The notes: generated by a model not told the origin, from the letters alone. 18,931 nt of DNA from JADFUS01 sp964600025 (GCA_964600025.1 CAZRHJ010000038.1:1-18931), one strand, 5' to 3'; shown: positions 7,462 to 16,550, numbered from the stretch's first letter. Numbers and translations are program-made.

Positions 7462-8751
7462 TTATATTCTATTATTTTGTAAATAAGCTAAATAGTCGGC
7501 TACTACAAAACAACTTCCACCCAAAAATACCAAATCATCACTACTACACAAACTCAAAGCTCGTGCTACGGCTTTTGAAATTTCTTGCTCACAACTTACC
7601 TGAAATCCCAATGATTGGAGTTTATAAGATAACTCTTCGCACTTCATTGCACGTTCATTGTTGGCTTGTGTACAAATATATTGTGCAGATTTTGGAAGAA
7701 GATTAACTATCTCGTTTATATCCTTGTCTGCCATAAATCCCAACACTATATATAATTGATTATGCAGAGTCTGTTCTAACATCTTAACAACTTCGCTCAC
7801 TCCGTCGTAATTATGCCCAACATCGCAGATTAATCGAGGAGAATTTTGTAAAGTCTGCCAACGTCCCACCACCTCGGTGCTATTCACTCCGTTTGTGATA
7901 TTTTGTGAAGTTAATCCAAATTCAGAAGAAAGCAATTCAGCAACTTTAATCACACCAAGCAAGTTTTTAGTTTGGTATTCACCGAGCATTTTTAGGTCAA
8001 AAACATATTCTTGACTGTGTTGCGAACGAATAGTTATATGACGTTTGCCACAAACAATATCATCGGCTAAAATTGTATAAAAATCTTTTGCAAAATACAA
8101 ATCTGAATGTTTTTCGTGAGCAGTATTTCTGAACACTTCTGCCGTTATAGGATTATACTCACTTATCACAACTGGGGTGTTATTTTTAATAATTCCAGCT
8201 TTTTCTTTGGCTATTTGCTCTATTGTATCTCCCAAAATATTTTTATGATCAATACCTATATTCGTTATCAAACTCAGCAAAGGATTAATCACATTTGTGG
8301 AATCTATTCTGCCACCCAAACCCGTTTCGATAACTGCCACATCAACCCTCTCGTGTGCAAATGCCCAAAACGCAAGTATGGTAGTTATTTCGAAAAATGA
8401 AGGTTGAAGTTCACGGATTTTGTCGTAAGCAACACTCATAAACTCAACGACTAAATCCTCACTAATCATCTCAGAATTAATTACAACACGCTCTCGGTAA
8501 TCTATAAGATGTGGGGAGGTGTATAGTCCAACCTTGTATCCTGCATCACGCAAAATACTATTCAGCATATTTGAGGACGAACCCTTACCATTAGTGCCAG
8601 CAATATGAATTGTTTTGAATTTATTTTGGGGATTTCCCAAAAACTCACACAAAGCTATTGTTTTGTCAAGTGAAGGGTTATATGCAGCCTGTCCAACATT
8701 CTGAAACATTGGTATGCTATAAATATAGTCTAAAATTTGTTTGTAGGTCAT
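7462..8751 (-). CDS. folC: Folylpolyglutamate / dihydrofolate synthase
   Basis: FolC adds glutamate to dihydropteroate and/or to tetrahydrofolate, in cytosolic folate synthesis. The 429-residue form has HIAGTNGKGSS with the ATP-binding loop TNGKGS at 53-58, YTSPHLIDYRERV (the folate-binding omega-loop region), the ETGLGGRIDSTN segment, and ITNIGIDH, all hallmarks of the Mur-ligase-like FolC family. It ends with FLGGSCFVVADYLAYL, the usual C-terminus. I place the start at the ATG at 8751, because family members begin with M-x-Y-x-x-x-L-D-Y-I/L at this point. An upstream in-frame ATG at 8820 would add 23 residues in a very AT-rich stretch without family similarity. It is divergent from mutA; I could not find a convincing promoter for it. 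Confidence 0.94.
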   Translation of the reverse strand: MTYKQILDYIYSIPMFQNVGQAAYNPSLDKTIALCEFLGNPQNKFKTIHIAGTNGKGSSSNMLNSILRDAGYKVGLYTSPHLIDYRERVVINSEMISEDLVVEFMSVAYDKIRELQPSFFEITTILAFWAFAHERVDVAVIETGLGGRIDSTNVINPLLSLITNIGIDHKNILGDTIEQIAKEKAGIIKNNTPVVISEYNPITAEVFRNTAHEKHSDLYFAKDFYTILADDIVCGKRHITIRSQHSQEYVFDLKMLGEYQTKNLLGVIKVAELLSSEFGLTSQNITNGVNSTEVVGRWQTLQNSPRLICDVGHNYDGVSEVVKMLEQTLHNQLYIVLGFMADKDINEIVNLLPKSAQYICTQANNERAMKCEELSYKLQSLGFQVSCEQEISKAVARALSLCSSDDLVFLGGSCFVVADYLAYLQNNRI

Positions 8752-8926
8752 ATATTTTTTTGTAAAACTTTGATTTAAACGCAATAAGTTGATAAAGTAG
8801 TATTTTGCATAAAAAAACATTTTTAATGTGTAAAATACATTTGAAATGCAACATATTGAATATCAACAATATATAAATTCATTAAATATATAGTTCTTAA
8901 AAAAGAAATAGTTTTGTTTAAAAAAC

Positions 8927-8957
8927 TATGCAAACATAATAAAATTTACTAAATTTG
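8927..8957 (+). promoter_or_regulatory. Promoter of the mutA-mutB operon
   Basis: TATG (8927-8930, three of four bases of the -33 box) is followed after 19 nt by TAAATTTG (8950-8957), a full match to the -7 consensus TAnnTTTG. The predicted start, near 8964, leaves a leader of ~26 nt before the mutA ATG, far too short for a cobalamin riboswitch. The 238-bp intergenic region shared with folC is otherwise AT-rich, with no clear operator. Confidence 0.75.
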
Positions 8958-8989
8958 CTCCGTTAAAACATTTAATAAATCTTATAATT

Positions 8990-10855
8990 ATGGCGGAAAC
9001 AAAAAAGAACCTATTTGCAGAATTTCCTCCTGTATCTACTGAACAGTGGGAGGCAGTAATTGCAAAAGATCTTAAGGGTGCCGATTATGACAAGAAATTA
9101 GTATGGAAAACTATGGAAGGATTCAATGTTCGTCCATACTACCGTGCTGAAAATCTTGCAGGCATTAAACACCTAAATTCAAACCCAGGTGAGTATCCTT
9201 ATGTACGTGGTATCAAAGCGAACAACGAATGGTTGATTCGTCAAGAGATTGTGGTTGAATGTCCAAAAGCAGCTAACAGCGAGGCAATGGACGTTTTGAT
9301 GAAAGGCATCAACTCTCTAAACTTTGTTGTTAAAAACAAAGATTTCAGTGCAGCTGACTTGGATCAATTACTTAATGGCATTTGTATCAAATCTATCGAA
9401 CTAAACTTCTCTGGTTGTGCAGCAAAAAAAGTTGCTAAACTTTTCCTTGCTAAAATCAAAAATGAGAAACTTGGTGTAGATGATGTTGTTGCTTCATTCA
9501 ACATTGACCCAATCATCAAAAAACTTACTCTTAAAGGTAAAGACATTAAAGGTTGTAGCGAAACTTGCCCTTGCGAAGAAATCAAAGCATTGGTGGAAGA
9601 AGCTGGCGACTACAAACGTATCAAATTCGTAACAGTTAATGGTGATTCATTCGCAAACAGTGGTTCTACACTTGTTCAAGAATTGGCTTTCTCTTTGGCT
9701 GCTGCTCACGATTATATCGTTTGTTTGATGGACAAAGGTTTGGATATTAACCAAGCTGCAAGAACTATCAAGTTTAACTTGGCTTCTGGTCCTCTTTACT
9801 TTATGGAAATTGCAAAATTCCGTGCAGGTCGTATGTTGTGGGCTAACATCGTTAGACAATACAATCCTACAAGTGCTTGTGCAGAAAAAATGCGTGTTCA
9901 CGCAACTACTGCGTCTATCAACCAAACTATCTATGACCCATATGTAAATATGCTTCGTGGTACAACTGAGGCTATGAGTGCTGCTGTTGCTGGTGTATCT
10001 TCTATCGAGGTATTGCCATTTGACTCTGCTTTCGAGACTCCATCTGAGTTCTCTAAACGTATTGCACGTAACGTTCAGTTATTGTTGAAAGAAGAATGTC
10101 ATATTGACCAAGTTGTTGACCCAGCTGGTGGTTCATATTTCATCGAATCTCTTACACAATCTATCGCTGAAGAGGCTTGGAAACTATTCAAAACTATCGA
10201 AGAAAAAGGTGGTTACGTAGAGGCTTTCAAAGCTGGTTACATCAACGAACTTGTAAATGCTGTTGCTGACAAACGTCGCAAAAATATCGCTACAAGACGT
10301 GATTTCTTGTTGGGTACTAACCAATTCCCTAACTTCAACGAGAAAGTTGCAGAGGTTGTTAAAAACAAAGAAGCTCACGCTTGTTCTTGCAAATGTGAGT
10401 CTGTTTATACTCCACTTGTACCTTTCCGTATCGGTGAAGAATTTGAAGCATTGCGTATGAACACTGAAAACAGTGACAAAGAACCTATGGCATTTATGCT
10501 TACAGTAGGTAACTTGGCATTTGCTCGTGCTCGTGCTCAGTTCTCTTGCAACTTCTTTGCTTGTGCTGGTTTCAAAGTTGTTGATAACAACCGTTTCTCT
10601 TCTATCGAAGAAGGTCTTGCTGCTGCAAAAGAAGCAAAAGCTGACATCATCGTATTGTGTTCATCTGACGACGACTACTCTACTTATGCTCCTGAATTGC
10701 AAGCTGCAATGGGCGGTAAAGGTATTATGGTAGTAGCTGGTGACCCTGCTTGCCGTGCTGAACTTGAAGAAAAAGGTATCAAAAACTTCATTAGCGTTCG
10801 TTCAAATGTACTTGATACTTTGAAGCAATATCAAAACGAGTTAGGTATTAAATAA
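8990..10855 (+). CDS. mutA: Methylmalonyl-CoA mutase, small (beta) subunit
   Basis: This is the non-catalytic partner of MutB in the B12-dependent isomerisation of succinyl-CoA and methylmalonyl-CoA, central to propionate formation from succinate. The 621-residue protein shows the family TIM-barrel (FMEIAKFRAGRMLWANIV at about 271-288, DPAGGSYFIESLTQ at 377-390). It ends in a B12-like domain (about 500-621) that lacks the cobalamin-ligating D-x-H-x-x-G; VGNLAFARARAQF stands in its place, as expected for the small subunit. Two cysteine clusters are visible: C189-x3-C193-x-C195 and C465-x-C467-x-C469. The ATG at 8990 fits both the promoter and the typical N-terminus. mutB starts 11 nt after its stop (12-nt register if the upstream TTG is ignored). 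Codons such as GCT, GGT and CGT predominate, consistent with high expression. Confidence 0.96.
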   Translation: MAETKKNLFAEFPPVSTEQWEAVIAKDLKGADYDKKLVWKTMEGFNVRPYYRAENLAGIKHLNSNPGEYPYVRGIKANNEWLIRQEIVVECPKAANSEAMDVLMKGINSLNFVVKNKDFSAADLDQLLNGICIKSIELNFSGCAAKKVAKLFLAKIKNEKLGVDDVVASFNIDPIIKKLTLKGKDIKGCSETCPCEEIKALVEEAGDYKRIKFVTVNGDSFANSGSTLVQELAFSLAAAHDYIVCLMDKGLDINQAARTIKFNLASGPLYFMEIAKFRAGRMLWANIVRQYNPTSACAEKMRVHATTASINQTIYDPYVNMLRGTTEAMSAAVAGVSSIEVLPFDSAFETPSEFSKRIARNVQLLLKEECHIDQVVDPAGGSYFIESLTQSIAEEAWKLFKTIEEKGGYVEAFKAGYINELVNAVADKRRKNIATRRDFLLGTNQFPNFNEKVAEVVKNKEAHACSCKCESVYTPLVPFRIGEEFEALRMNTENSDKEPMAFMLTVGNLAFARARAQFSCNFFACAGFKVVDNNRFSSIEEGLAAAKEAKADIIVLCSSDDDYSTYAPELQAAMGGKGIMVVAGDPACRAELEEKGIKNFISVRSNVLDTLKQYQNELGIK

Positions 10856-10866
10856 ATTTGAGTATA

Positions 10867-13002
10867 ATGAGAGCAAAATTTTCAGATATAAATATTACAT
10901 CAGACGCAACAGCAAAATGTTGTTCTGGTGACAAATCACAAGGTCAAGAATGGTTGACTGCTGAGCAAATTCCTATCAAAACTCAGTACAACGCTTGTGA
11001 CTTAGAAGGAATGGAGCATCTTAATTATGCTGCTGGTATTGCACCATTTTTAAGAGGTCCTTATAGTACTATGTATGTTATGCGTCCTTGGACTATTCGT
11101 CAGTATGCTGGTTTCTCAACTGCTGCAGAGTCTAACGCATTCTACCGTCGTAACTTGGCTGCTGGACAGAAAGGTCTTTCAGTTGCTTTCGACTTAGCTA
11201 CTCACCGTGGATATGATGCAGATCACGCACGTGTAGTTGGCGACGTTGGTAAAGCAGGTGTATCTATCTGTTCTGTTGAAGATATGAAAGTTCTTTTTGA
11301 TGGTATTCCATTGGACAAAATGTCTGTATCTATGACAATGAACGGTGCTGTACTTCCAGTATTAGCATTCTACATTGTTGCAGGTTTGGAGCAAGGTTGT
11401 ACACTTGACCAAATGGCTGGTACTATTCAAAATGATATTCTTAAAGAATTTATGGTTCGTAATACTTACATTTACCCACCTAAATTCTCTATGAAGATTA
11501 TCGCAGATATTTTTGAATACACTTCACAAAATATGCCTAAGTTTAACTCTATTTCTATCTCTGGTTACCATATGCAAGAAGCAGGTGCAACAGCAGATAT
11601 TGAGTTAGCTTATACTTTAGCTGACGGTTTGGAGTATCTTCGTGCTGGTACTAATGCTGGTATGGATATTGATACTTTCGCACCACGTTTGTCTTTCTTC
11701 TGGGCTATCGGTGTAAACCACTTTATGGAGATTGCAAAAATGCGTGCTGGCCGTATGTTGTGGGCTAAACTTGTTAATAAGTTTAATCCTAAAAACCCTA
11801 AATCTCTTGCACTACGTACTCACTCTCAAACATCAGGTTGGTCACTTACAGAGCAAGATCCATTTAACAACGTAGGTCGTACAGCTATCGAGGCTATGGC
11901 TTCTGCACTTGGTCACACTCAGTCTTTGCACACAAATGCACTTGACGAGGCTATTGCATTGCCAACAGACTTCTCTGCTCGTATCGCTCGTAATACTCAG
12001 ATTTATCTTCAAGAGGAAACTGCTATCTGTAAGAGTGCAGACCCTTGGGCTGGTTCATACTACATCGAATCACTTACTCAGGAACTTGCTGAAAAAGCTT
12101 GGAAACTTATCGAGGAAGTTGAAGAACTTGGTGGTATGGCAAAAGCTATTGAAACTGGTATTCCAAAAATGCGTATCGAAGAGGCTGCTGCTCGTAAACA
12201 AGCACGTATTGACTCTAACCACGACGTTATCGTAGGTTTGAATAAATACCGTCTTGCAAAAGAAGATCCAATCGATATCTTAGACGTAGATAATACTGCA
12301 GTTCGTTTGTCTCAAATCGAAAGACTTAACGAGCTTAGAGCTAACCGTGACGAAGCAAAAGTAAAAGAGTGCTTGGCTGCAATTACAGAATGTGTTAAAG
12401 GTGGCGAAGGCAACCTTCTTGCACTTGCTGTTGAAGCTGCTAAAAACCGTGCTTCTCTTGGTGAGATTTCTGACGCTTGTGAGTGTGTAGTTGGTAGATA
12501 CTCGGCTGTAATTCGTTCAATTTCAGGTGTATATTCTGCAGAAGTGAAAAATGATGAAAGTTTCGCACACGCCAAAGAGCTTTGCGATAAATTTGCTAAA
12601 AAAGAAGGTCGTCAACCACGTATTATGATTGCTAAACTTGGTCAGGACGGACACGATAGAGGTGCTAAAGTTGTTGCAACAGGTTATGCTGACATAGGCT
12701 TTGACGTTGATATGGGTCCATTGTTCCAAACACCAGAAGAGGCAGTTAAACAAGCTGTTGAAAACGACGTAAACGTAATTGGTGTTTCTTCATTGGCTGC
12801 TGGTCACAAAACTCTTGTACCACAAGTTGTTGCTGAGTTGAAAAAACACGGTCGTGAGGACATCGTAGTTATCGTGGGTGGTGTTATTCCATTCCAAGAT
12901 TACGATTACTTGTATAAATCAGGTGCTGCTGCTATCTTTGGCCCGGGTACTCCTATTGCCACTGCAGCAAACAAAATTCTTGATATTCTTTTGGAAGACT
13001 AA
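10867..13002 (+). CDS. mutB: Methylmalonyl-CoA mutase, large (alpha, catalytic) subunit
   Basis: The catalytic subunit binds adenosylcobalamin and methylmalonyl-CoA/succinyl-CoA. The 711-residue protein has the RQYAGFSTAAESN substrate region (about 78-90), SGYHMQEAGATADIELAY with the conserved catalytic histidine, ADPWAGSYYIESLT, and a C-terminal B12 domain (about 580-711). In that domain GQDGHDRGAK contains D594-x-H596-x-x-G599, whose histidine ligates cobalt, followed by the GVSSLAAGH and GGVIP segments. I start at the ATG at 10867; an in-frame TTG at 10858 would add only three residues. It forms a two-gene operon with mutA and is followed by a strong terminator. No epimerase, decarboxylase or MeaB-type chaperone gene is present in the window. 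Confidence 0.97.
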   Translation: MRAKFSDINITSDATAKCCSGDKSQGQEWLTAEQIPIKTQYNACDLEGMEHLNYAAGIAPFLRGPYSTMYVMRPWTIRQYAGFSTAAESNAFYRRNLAAGQKGLSVAFDLATHRGYDADHARVVGDVGKAGVSICSVEDMKVLFDGIPLDKMSVSMTMNGAVLPVLAFYIVAGLEQGCTLDQMAGTIQNDILKEFMVRNTYIYPPKFSMKIIADIFEYTSQNMPKFNSISISGYHMQEAGATADIELAYTLADGLEYLRAGTNAGMDIDTFAPRLSFFWAIGVNHFMEIAKMRAGRMLWAKLVNKFNPKNPKSLALRTHSQTSGWSLTEQDPFNNVGRTAIEAMASALGHTQSLHTNALDEAIALPTDFSARIARNTQIYLQEETAICKSADPWAGSYYIESLTQELAEKAWKLIEEVEELGGMAKAIETGIPKMRIEEAAARKQARIDSNHDVIVGLNKYRLAKEDPIDILDVDNTAVRLSQIERLNELRANRDEAKVKECLAAITECVKGGEGNLLALAVEAAKNRASLGEISDACECVVGRYSAVIRSISGVYSAEVKNDESFAHAKELCDKFAKKEGRQPRIMIAKLGQDGHDRGAKVVATGYADIGFDVDMGPLFQTPEEAVKQAVENDVNVIGVSSLAAGHKTLVPQVVAELKKHGREDIVVIVGGVIPFQDYDYLYKSGAAAIFGPGTPIATAANKILDILLED

Positions 13003-13020
13003 TTCCATATATTCATATTC

Positions 13021-13057
13021 AAACGAGGCAGCCCTTTGGTTGCCTCGTTTACTTTAA
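13021..13057 (+). terminator. Intrinsic terminator after mutB
   Basis: AAACGAGGCA (13021-13030) pairs perfectly with TGCCTCGTTT (13041-13050). The stem extends inward by GCC/GGT with one G-U pair, leaving a CTTT loop: a 13-bp hairpin that is GC-rich for this genome. It lies 18 nt after the mutB stop and is followed by a short broken T-run (TTTACTTTAAT). The A-run at its 5' side means it could also work weakly in the other direction. Confidence 0.87.
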
Positions 13058-13185
13058 TACAGCAATTAGTATTGTCCACTAAAAACGAAACTCGCCTATC
13101 TGGTATATTTTGCAGATGGTCATAACTTACGCTACGATATACCGAGATAATTAGGAGCTTATAGGACAGCAACAAGGATAAATAT

Positions 13186-13962
13186 ATGATAAATCTAAAT
13201 GAAATAGAAAAAAATCCAAATTCTATTAACATTACAAATGAGGAACTCGAACAAATGGTTCCCAAACATACGCATACTAAATCAAATATAATTATTGTGA
13301 TTGACGGTTTGGCTATGGTTGATATTGAAAATACAGCTTTCTATATTCCATTTGGATATTTTGTATGGATTCCAGCTGGTGTATCACATAGAGTTAGTTT
13401 TGACGACAAGAAAATAAAACTTCTAAATATATATTTCCCAAACACAAATACAGATAGTGATTTTTATAAACAAACTGGGGTTTATGCAATTAGTCCAATA
13501 TTTAACGAAGCTATCTCGCTTGTTGCAAAACAAAATAACGAATATACAGAGGAAGATTGGCAATATGGACTACTAAAAACGATTAATAACATACTACCGA
13601 ATATTAGTAACAACAAGTTTCAAATAAAACTCCCTACAACTAATAATCCAATTTTGATAAAAATTTTGGAGGAAATTCACAAAAACTATCAAAGTAAAAT
13701 AACGGCTACGGAAATTAGCGAGAAATTTGGTCTAAGCATAAGGACACTGAGTAGATATTTCAGAAATGAATTAAATCTATCGTTCTATCAATATCTGAAA
13801 ATGTACAGAATGATTGTGGCAACAAAACTATTAGTAAACGGCAAAGACAATATTTCTGGCATTGCTTATAGTGTTGGTTATGATAGCATTACAGCATTTA
13901 GCAATTCATTCTACAAAATAACAGGATACAGACCAAGCAATTTATTAGATTACAAAAAATAA
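13186..13962 (+). CDS. AraC-family transcriptional regulator with N-terminal cupin
   Basis: This is a predicted cytoplasmic DNA-binding regulator of 258 residues. The N-terminal part (about 25-80) reads as a cupin sensor barrel: PKHTHTKSNIIIVIDG, then YFVWIPAGVSHRV with typical Pro/Gly turns and two His-containing strands. The C-terminal ~100 residues form the AraC double helix-turn-helix: ITATEISEKFGLSIRTLSRYF as first HTH, and ISGIAYSVGYDSITAFSNSF followed by K-I-T-G-Y-R-P-S as second HTH and family signature. It precedes and shares orientation with the efflux genes, 119 nt upstream of tolC, so control of that operon is the obvious hypothesis. Similarly organised regulators (for example NimR of E. 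coli) control drug or metabolite efflux. The inducer is unknown. I found no convincing promoter upstream of this gene. Confidence 0.9.
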   Translation: MINLNEIEKNPNSINITNEELEQMVPKHTHTKSNIIIVIDGLAMVDIENTAFYIPFGYFVWIPAGVSHRVSFDDKKIKLLNIYFPNTNTDSDFYKQTGVYAISPIFNEAISLVAKQNNEYTEEDWQYGLLKTINNILPNISNNKFQIKLPTTNNPILIKILEEIHKNYQSKITATEISEKFGLSIRTLSRYFRNELNLSFYQYLKMYRMIVATKLLVNGKDNISGIAYSVGYDSITAFSNSFYKITGYRPSNLLDYKK

Positions 13963-14049
13963 TTTACTACGTCTAAGTAAAATTCAAAAAATGGCTCATT
14001 CGAGCAAAACATTGTCTTTTTTGATTAAAAAGAATATTTTGATTTGCAA

Positions 14050-14057
14050 TACCTTTG
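14050..14057 (+). promoter_or_regulatory. -7 promoter box of the efflux operon
   Basis: TACCTTTG is a perfect Bacteroidetes -7 element, followed by GCACC, a common start context. The TTTG candidates upstream lie 26 nt (14020-14023) and 8 nt (14038-14041) away, outside the 19-20 nt spacing seen in the other promoters of this window. A promoter with a good -7 and a poor -33 box often depends on an activator. The expected start near 14064 puts the tolC ATG (14082) about 18 nt downstream. A small inverted repeat GCTC-ATTC-GAGC at 13994-14005 could be part of an operator. Confidence 0.6.
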
Positions 14058-14081
14058 CACCGCAAAATAAGACATAAAAAG

Positions 14082-15365
14082 ATGAAGTTGAAAATTTTAA
14101 TTTTGTTTATGATAGCTCAGAGCATTATATGTAATGCCCAAAGCACTGAAAAACAAAAGATAGGATTAAGTGATATACATAACTTAATCGAACAGAACAG
14201 CGAACTGATAATCGAGAAGATTAATCAAGAGATTGCACAAAGCAATTTCAAACAAGCAAAAGCTGAAAAGCTACCCGATTTGGATTTTGGCGGTTATTAC
14301 AGCCTTTCTAACAAAAATCCATTGGATATATCAAACCTTACTGGCACAACATCACAAAATTACAATTTATCTCTTTTGGGAGAAATTGACGTATATAATG
14401 GTGGTATCAAAAAGCTGAATATCAAACAAACAAAACTGCAAAAGGACCTTTCAAAAGCTCAATTAAGGGAGATAAAACAAAATCTCACTATACAAGCCTA
14501 TGATGTGATTTATAGTATTTATAGAAATATAAAATATAAAGAAGTTTTGAATGCCTCAATAAACTTACGCCAAAAAGAGTATGATAGGATTGAACAATTA
14601 TACAAAAATGGTATAGTTCTAAAAAGTGACTTACTTCGTTCTAAATTGTATATCAAAGACCTTCAACGAGATGAAATAAACATACAAAATAGTATAATTA
14701 TTTTGTCGGACAGACTGTGTTTGCTATTAGGCTTAGAAGAAAAAATGGAAATAGTTCCAGATTTGGAAAGCCATTTGGATTATTCTCAAACTGCGACATT
14801 CGACCAAACATATACAGAGGCTTTGACATTGTCGCCACTGGTAGAAATAGAGCGTATTAAGCTAAATGATAATAAATATTCAGCAGATATTGCAAAAGCC
14901 AAAAGACTGCCAAATATTCAAATTTATGCAGGTTACGGACTGGGTAGCCCACAGAATAGATCGCTTTATAATCACGAGCTAAATGGCGAAGTTGGGGTGA
15001 AAGCAAGTGTCCCTATTTCTACTTACTACAAACACAGTAATTATATTAAATCAGTAAAACATCGAGTTGCACAACAAGAAATACAAATATCATATACCGA
15101 AGAAATACTTTGGAATTTGTTGCATAATGATTTTACTCGCTACAACGAATCGCTTATTAATATCGAGATTGCAAAAGAAAAAATAGAAATGGCAAAGGAG
15201 AGCGTGAGAATTTTGCGAAACTCATATTTCAACCAACAAGCACTTTTGATTGATTTTTTGGAGGCAGAAAACTCATATATGACTGCCCATTTTGAATGGA
15301 TTGAAGCCATTGTTGCATCACAAAAACACTACTGGGCAATACAAAAAAATAGTGGAAAATTATAA
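14082..15365 (+). CDS. TolC-like outer-membrane efflux protein
   Basis: This is the outer-membrane channel of a tripartite efflux system. The 427-residue product starts with a signal peptide (MKLKILILFMIAQSIICNAQ, likely cut near the A-Q bond). Two repeated outer-membrane-efflux-protein domains follow, with long helical stretches: QLREIKQNLTIQAYDVIYSIYRN, then LINIEIAKEKIEMAKESVRILRNSY and ALLIDFLEAENSY. The last is the pattern found near the C-terminus of TolC family proteins. The earlier in-frame TTG at 14055 cannot be the real start because it lies inside the -7 promoter box; the ATG at 14082 also begins the signal peptide properly. The adaptor gene follows after 35 nt. AGA and ATA codons are common, unlike mutAB. 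Confidence 0.93.
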   Translation: MKLKILILFMIAQSIICNAQSTEKQKIGLSDIHNLIEQNSELIIEKINQEIAQSNFKQAKAEKLPDLDFGGYYSLSNKNPLDISNLTGTTSQNYNLSLLGEIDVYNGGIKKLNIKQTKLQKDLSKAQLREIKQNLTIQAYDVIYSIYRNIKYKEVLNASINLRQKEYDRIEQLYKNGIVLKSDLLRSKLYIKDLQRDEINIQNSIIILSDRLCLLLGLEEKMEIVPDLESHLDYSQTATFDQTYTEALTLSPLVEIERIKLNDNKYSADIAKAKRLPNIQIYAGYGLGSPQNRSLYNHELNGEVGVKASVPISTYYKHSNYIKSVKHRVAQQEIQISYTEEILWNLLHNDFTRYNESLINIEIAKEKIEMAKESVRILRNSYFNQQALLIDFLEAENSYMTAHFEWIEAIVASQKHYWAIQKNSGKL

Positions 15366-15400
15366 ATCTAATATCGTTTAACATCAAATATAAAAACAAA

Positions 15401-16432
15401 ATGAAAAGAAAAATAATTAATAATATCTCAAAGATTCTATCGGCAATTTTGATAATTGGTTTTGGCGGAATGACTTTGTGGTACGCATACAGAATTTATC
15501 AATATGACGAAACTAACAATGCTCAAATTGAATTATATATCACTCCTATTTCGTGTAGAGCAATGGGCTATGTTCAAGAAATAAAATGTATCGACAACCA
15601 ACTCGTAGAAAAAGGCGATACACTAATAATCATTGAAAGTAGCCAATATAACCTAAAACGTGATGAAAACAAAGCTATGCTCGACAAAGCATTGGCAGAA
15701 TATGATATTGCCATAAAACAAATTGAAGCAAAGGATATTGAATATAAATTGGTAGAAAATCAAATAGTTGTTGGTAAAATTAAATTAGAAAAAAACTCAA
15801 AAGAGTTTGAACGTGTCAAAAATCTTTTGGAACTTGAATCTATCACTCAACAACAGTATGACAATACAGAAACAGATTATTTGTTGTCAAAGAAAGAGGT
15901 TGAAAAATCTAAATTGAAACTAAGCCAAACTATATTGGAAAAGCAAGATGCAATTAACAATTCTATCATTGCAAAATCTAAAATAAAAAACTGCCAAACA
16001 CTGTTGGCACAAAGCGATTTGAATATTTCTTATACCTATATCAAAGCTCCATATTGTGGCAGAATTGGCAAAATAGATATTCAAGAGGGTCAATTACTTC
16101 AAGTAGGTCAAGCAGTAACTTTTATTACAAACGAGGCTGCTGGAAAGTGGGTTGTAGCAAATGTAAAGGAAACTCAATTAAAAAACTATACTGTTGGCAA
16201 AGAAGTAACAATAAGCGTTGATGCCATACCCGAAAAGGAATTTAAAGGAATAATAGAATCTATCTCTCCCGCTACTGGCACAAGATATTCACTATTGCCA
16301 CCCAATAATGCAACTGGTAATTTTGTGAAAATTACTCAAAGAGTTCCAGTGCGTATCAAACTTATTGATGCAGAAGAATACTATGATATACTAAGGGGCG
16401 GAATGAACGCTTACGTAAGTAGCCGAAAATAA
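15401..16432 (+). CDS. EmrA/HlyD-type periplasmic adaptor (membrane fusion) protein
   Basis: It links the inner-membrane pump to the TolC-like channel. The 343-residue protein has one N-terminal membrane anchor (about 12-32). Next comes the EmrA-like TNNAQIELYITPISCRAMGYV, the first half of the lipoyl domain, with NQLVEKGDTLIIIE. A long helical coiled-coil hairpin follows (about 75-205, rich in K/E), then the second lipoyl half ISYTYIKAPYCGRIGKIDIQEGQLL, and a beta-barrel domain with GKEVTISVDAIPEKEFKGIIESISPATG. This order is diagnostic for the family. ATPase-linked HlyD proteins are similar, but the MFS gene next door points to the EmrA branch. It is cotranscribed with tolC by spacing. Confidence 0.93.
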   Translation: MKRKIINNISKILSAILIIGFGGMTLWYAYRIYQYDETNNAQIELYITPISCRAMGYVQEIKCIDNQLVEKGDTLIIIESSQYNLKRDENKAMLDKALAEYDIAIKQIEAKDIEYKLVENQIVVGKIKLEKNSKEFERVKNLLELESITQQQYDNTETDYLLSKKEVEKSKLKLSQTILEKQDAINNSIIAKSKIKNCQTLLAQSDLNISYTYIKAPYCGRIGKIDIQEGQLLQVGQAVTFITNEAAGKWVVANVKETQLKNYTVGKEVTISVDAIPEKEFKGIIESISPATGTRYSLLPPNNATGNFVKITQRVPVRIKLIDAEEYYDILRGGMNAYVSSRK

Positions 16433-16550
16433 TTTTTTCAAGCCACATATAAATAAAAATATAGCAATATATTATAACATTTTTTAAAAATTTACCAAAC
16501 AGCAATAATAAGTAGATTTAGTACTGAATAATCTTCTGAAAGATAAAAAT

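Noticed and set aside
8853..8875. ATATTG...CAATAT inverted repeat in the folC-mutA gap
   Set aside because: Only six AT-rich base pairs in a very AT-rich region; expected by chance.
8752..8989. Possible cobalamin riboswitch before mutA
   Set aside because: The promoter at 8927-8957 leaves only ~26 nt of leader, and no B12-box-like or multi-helix structure is visible.
9364..9925. Minus-strand open frames inside mutA
   Set aside because: These are reverse-strand shadows of a strongly codon-biased gene, without family resemblance.
11909..12235. 108-residue plus-strand frame overlapping mutB in another frame
   Set aside because: Leucine/lysine-rich artefact of mutB codon use, with no start context.
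13963..14049. Terminator after the araC gene
   Set aside because: The only hairpin (GCTC/GAGC) has four base pairs and the T-run is ten bases away, too weak to call.
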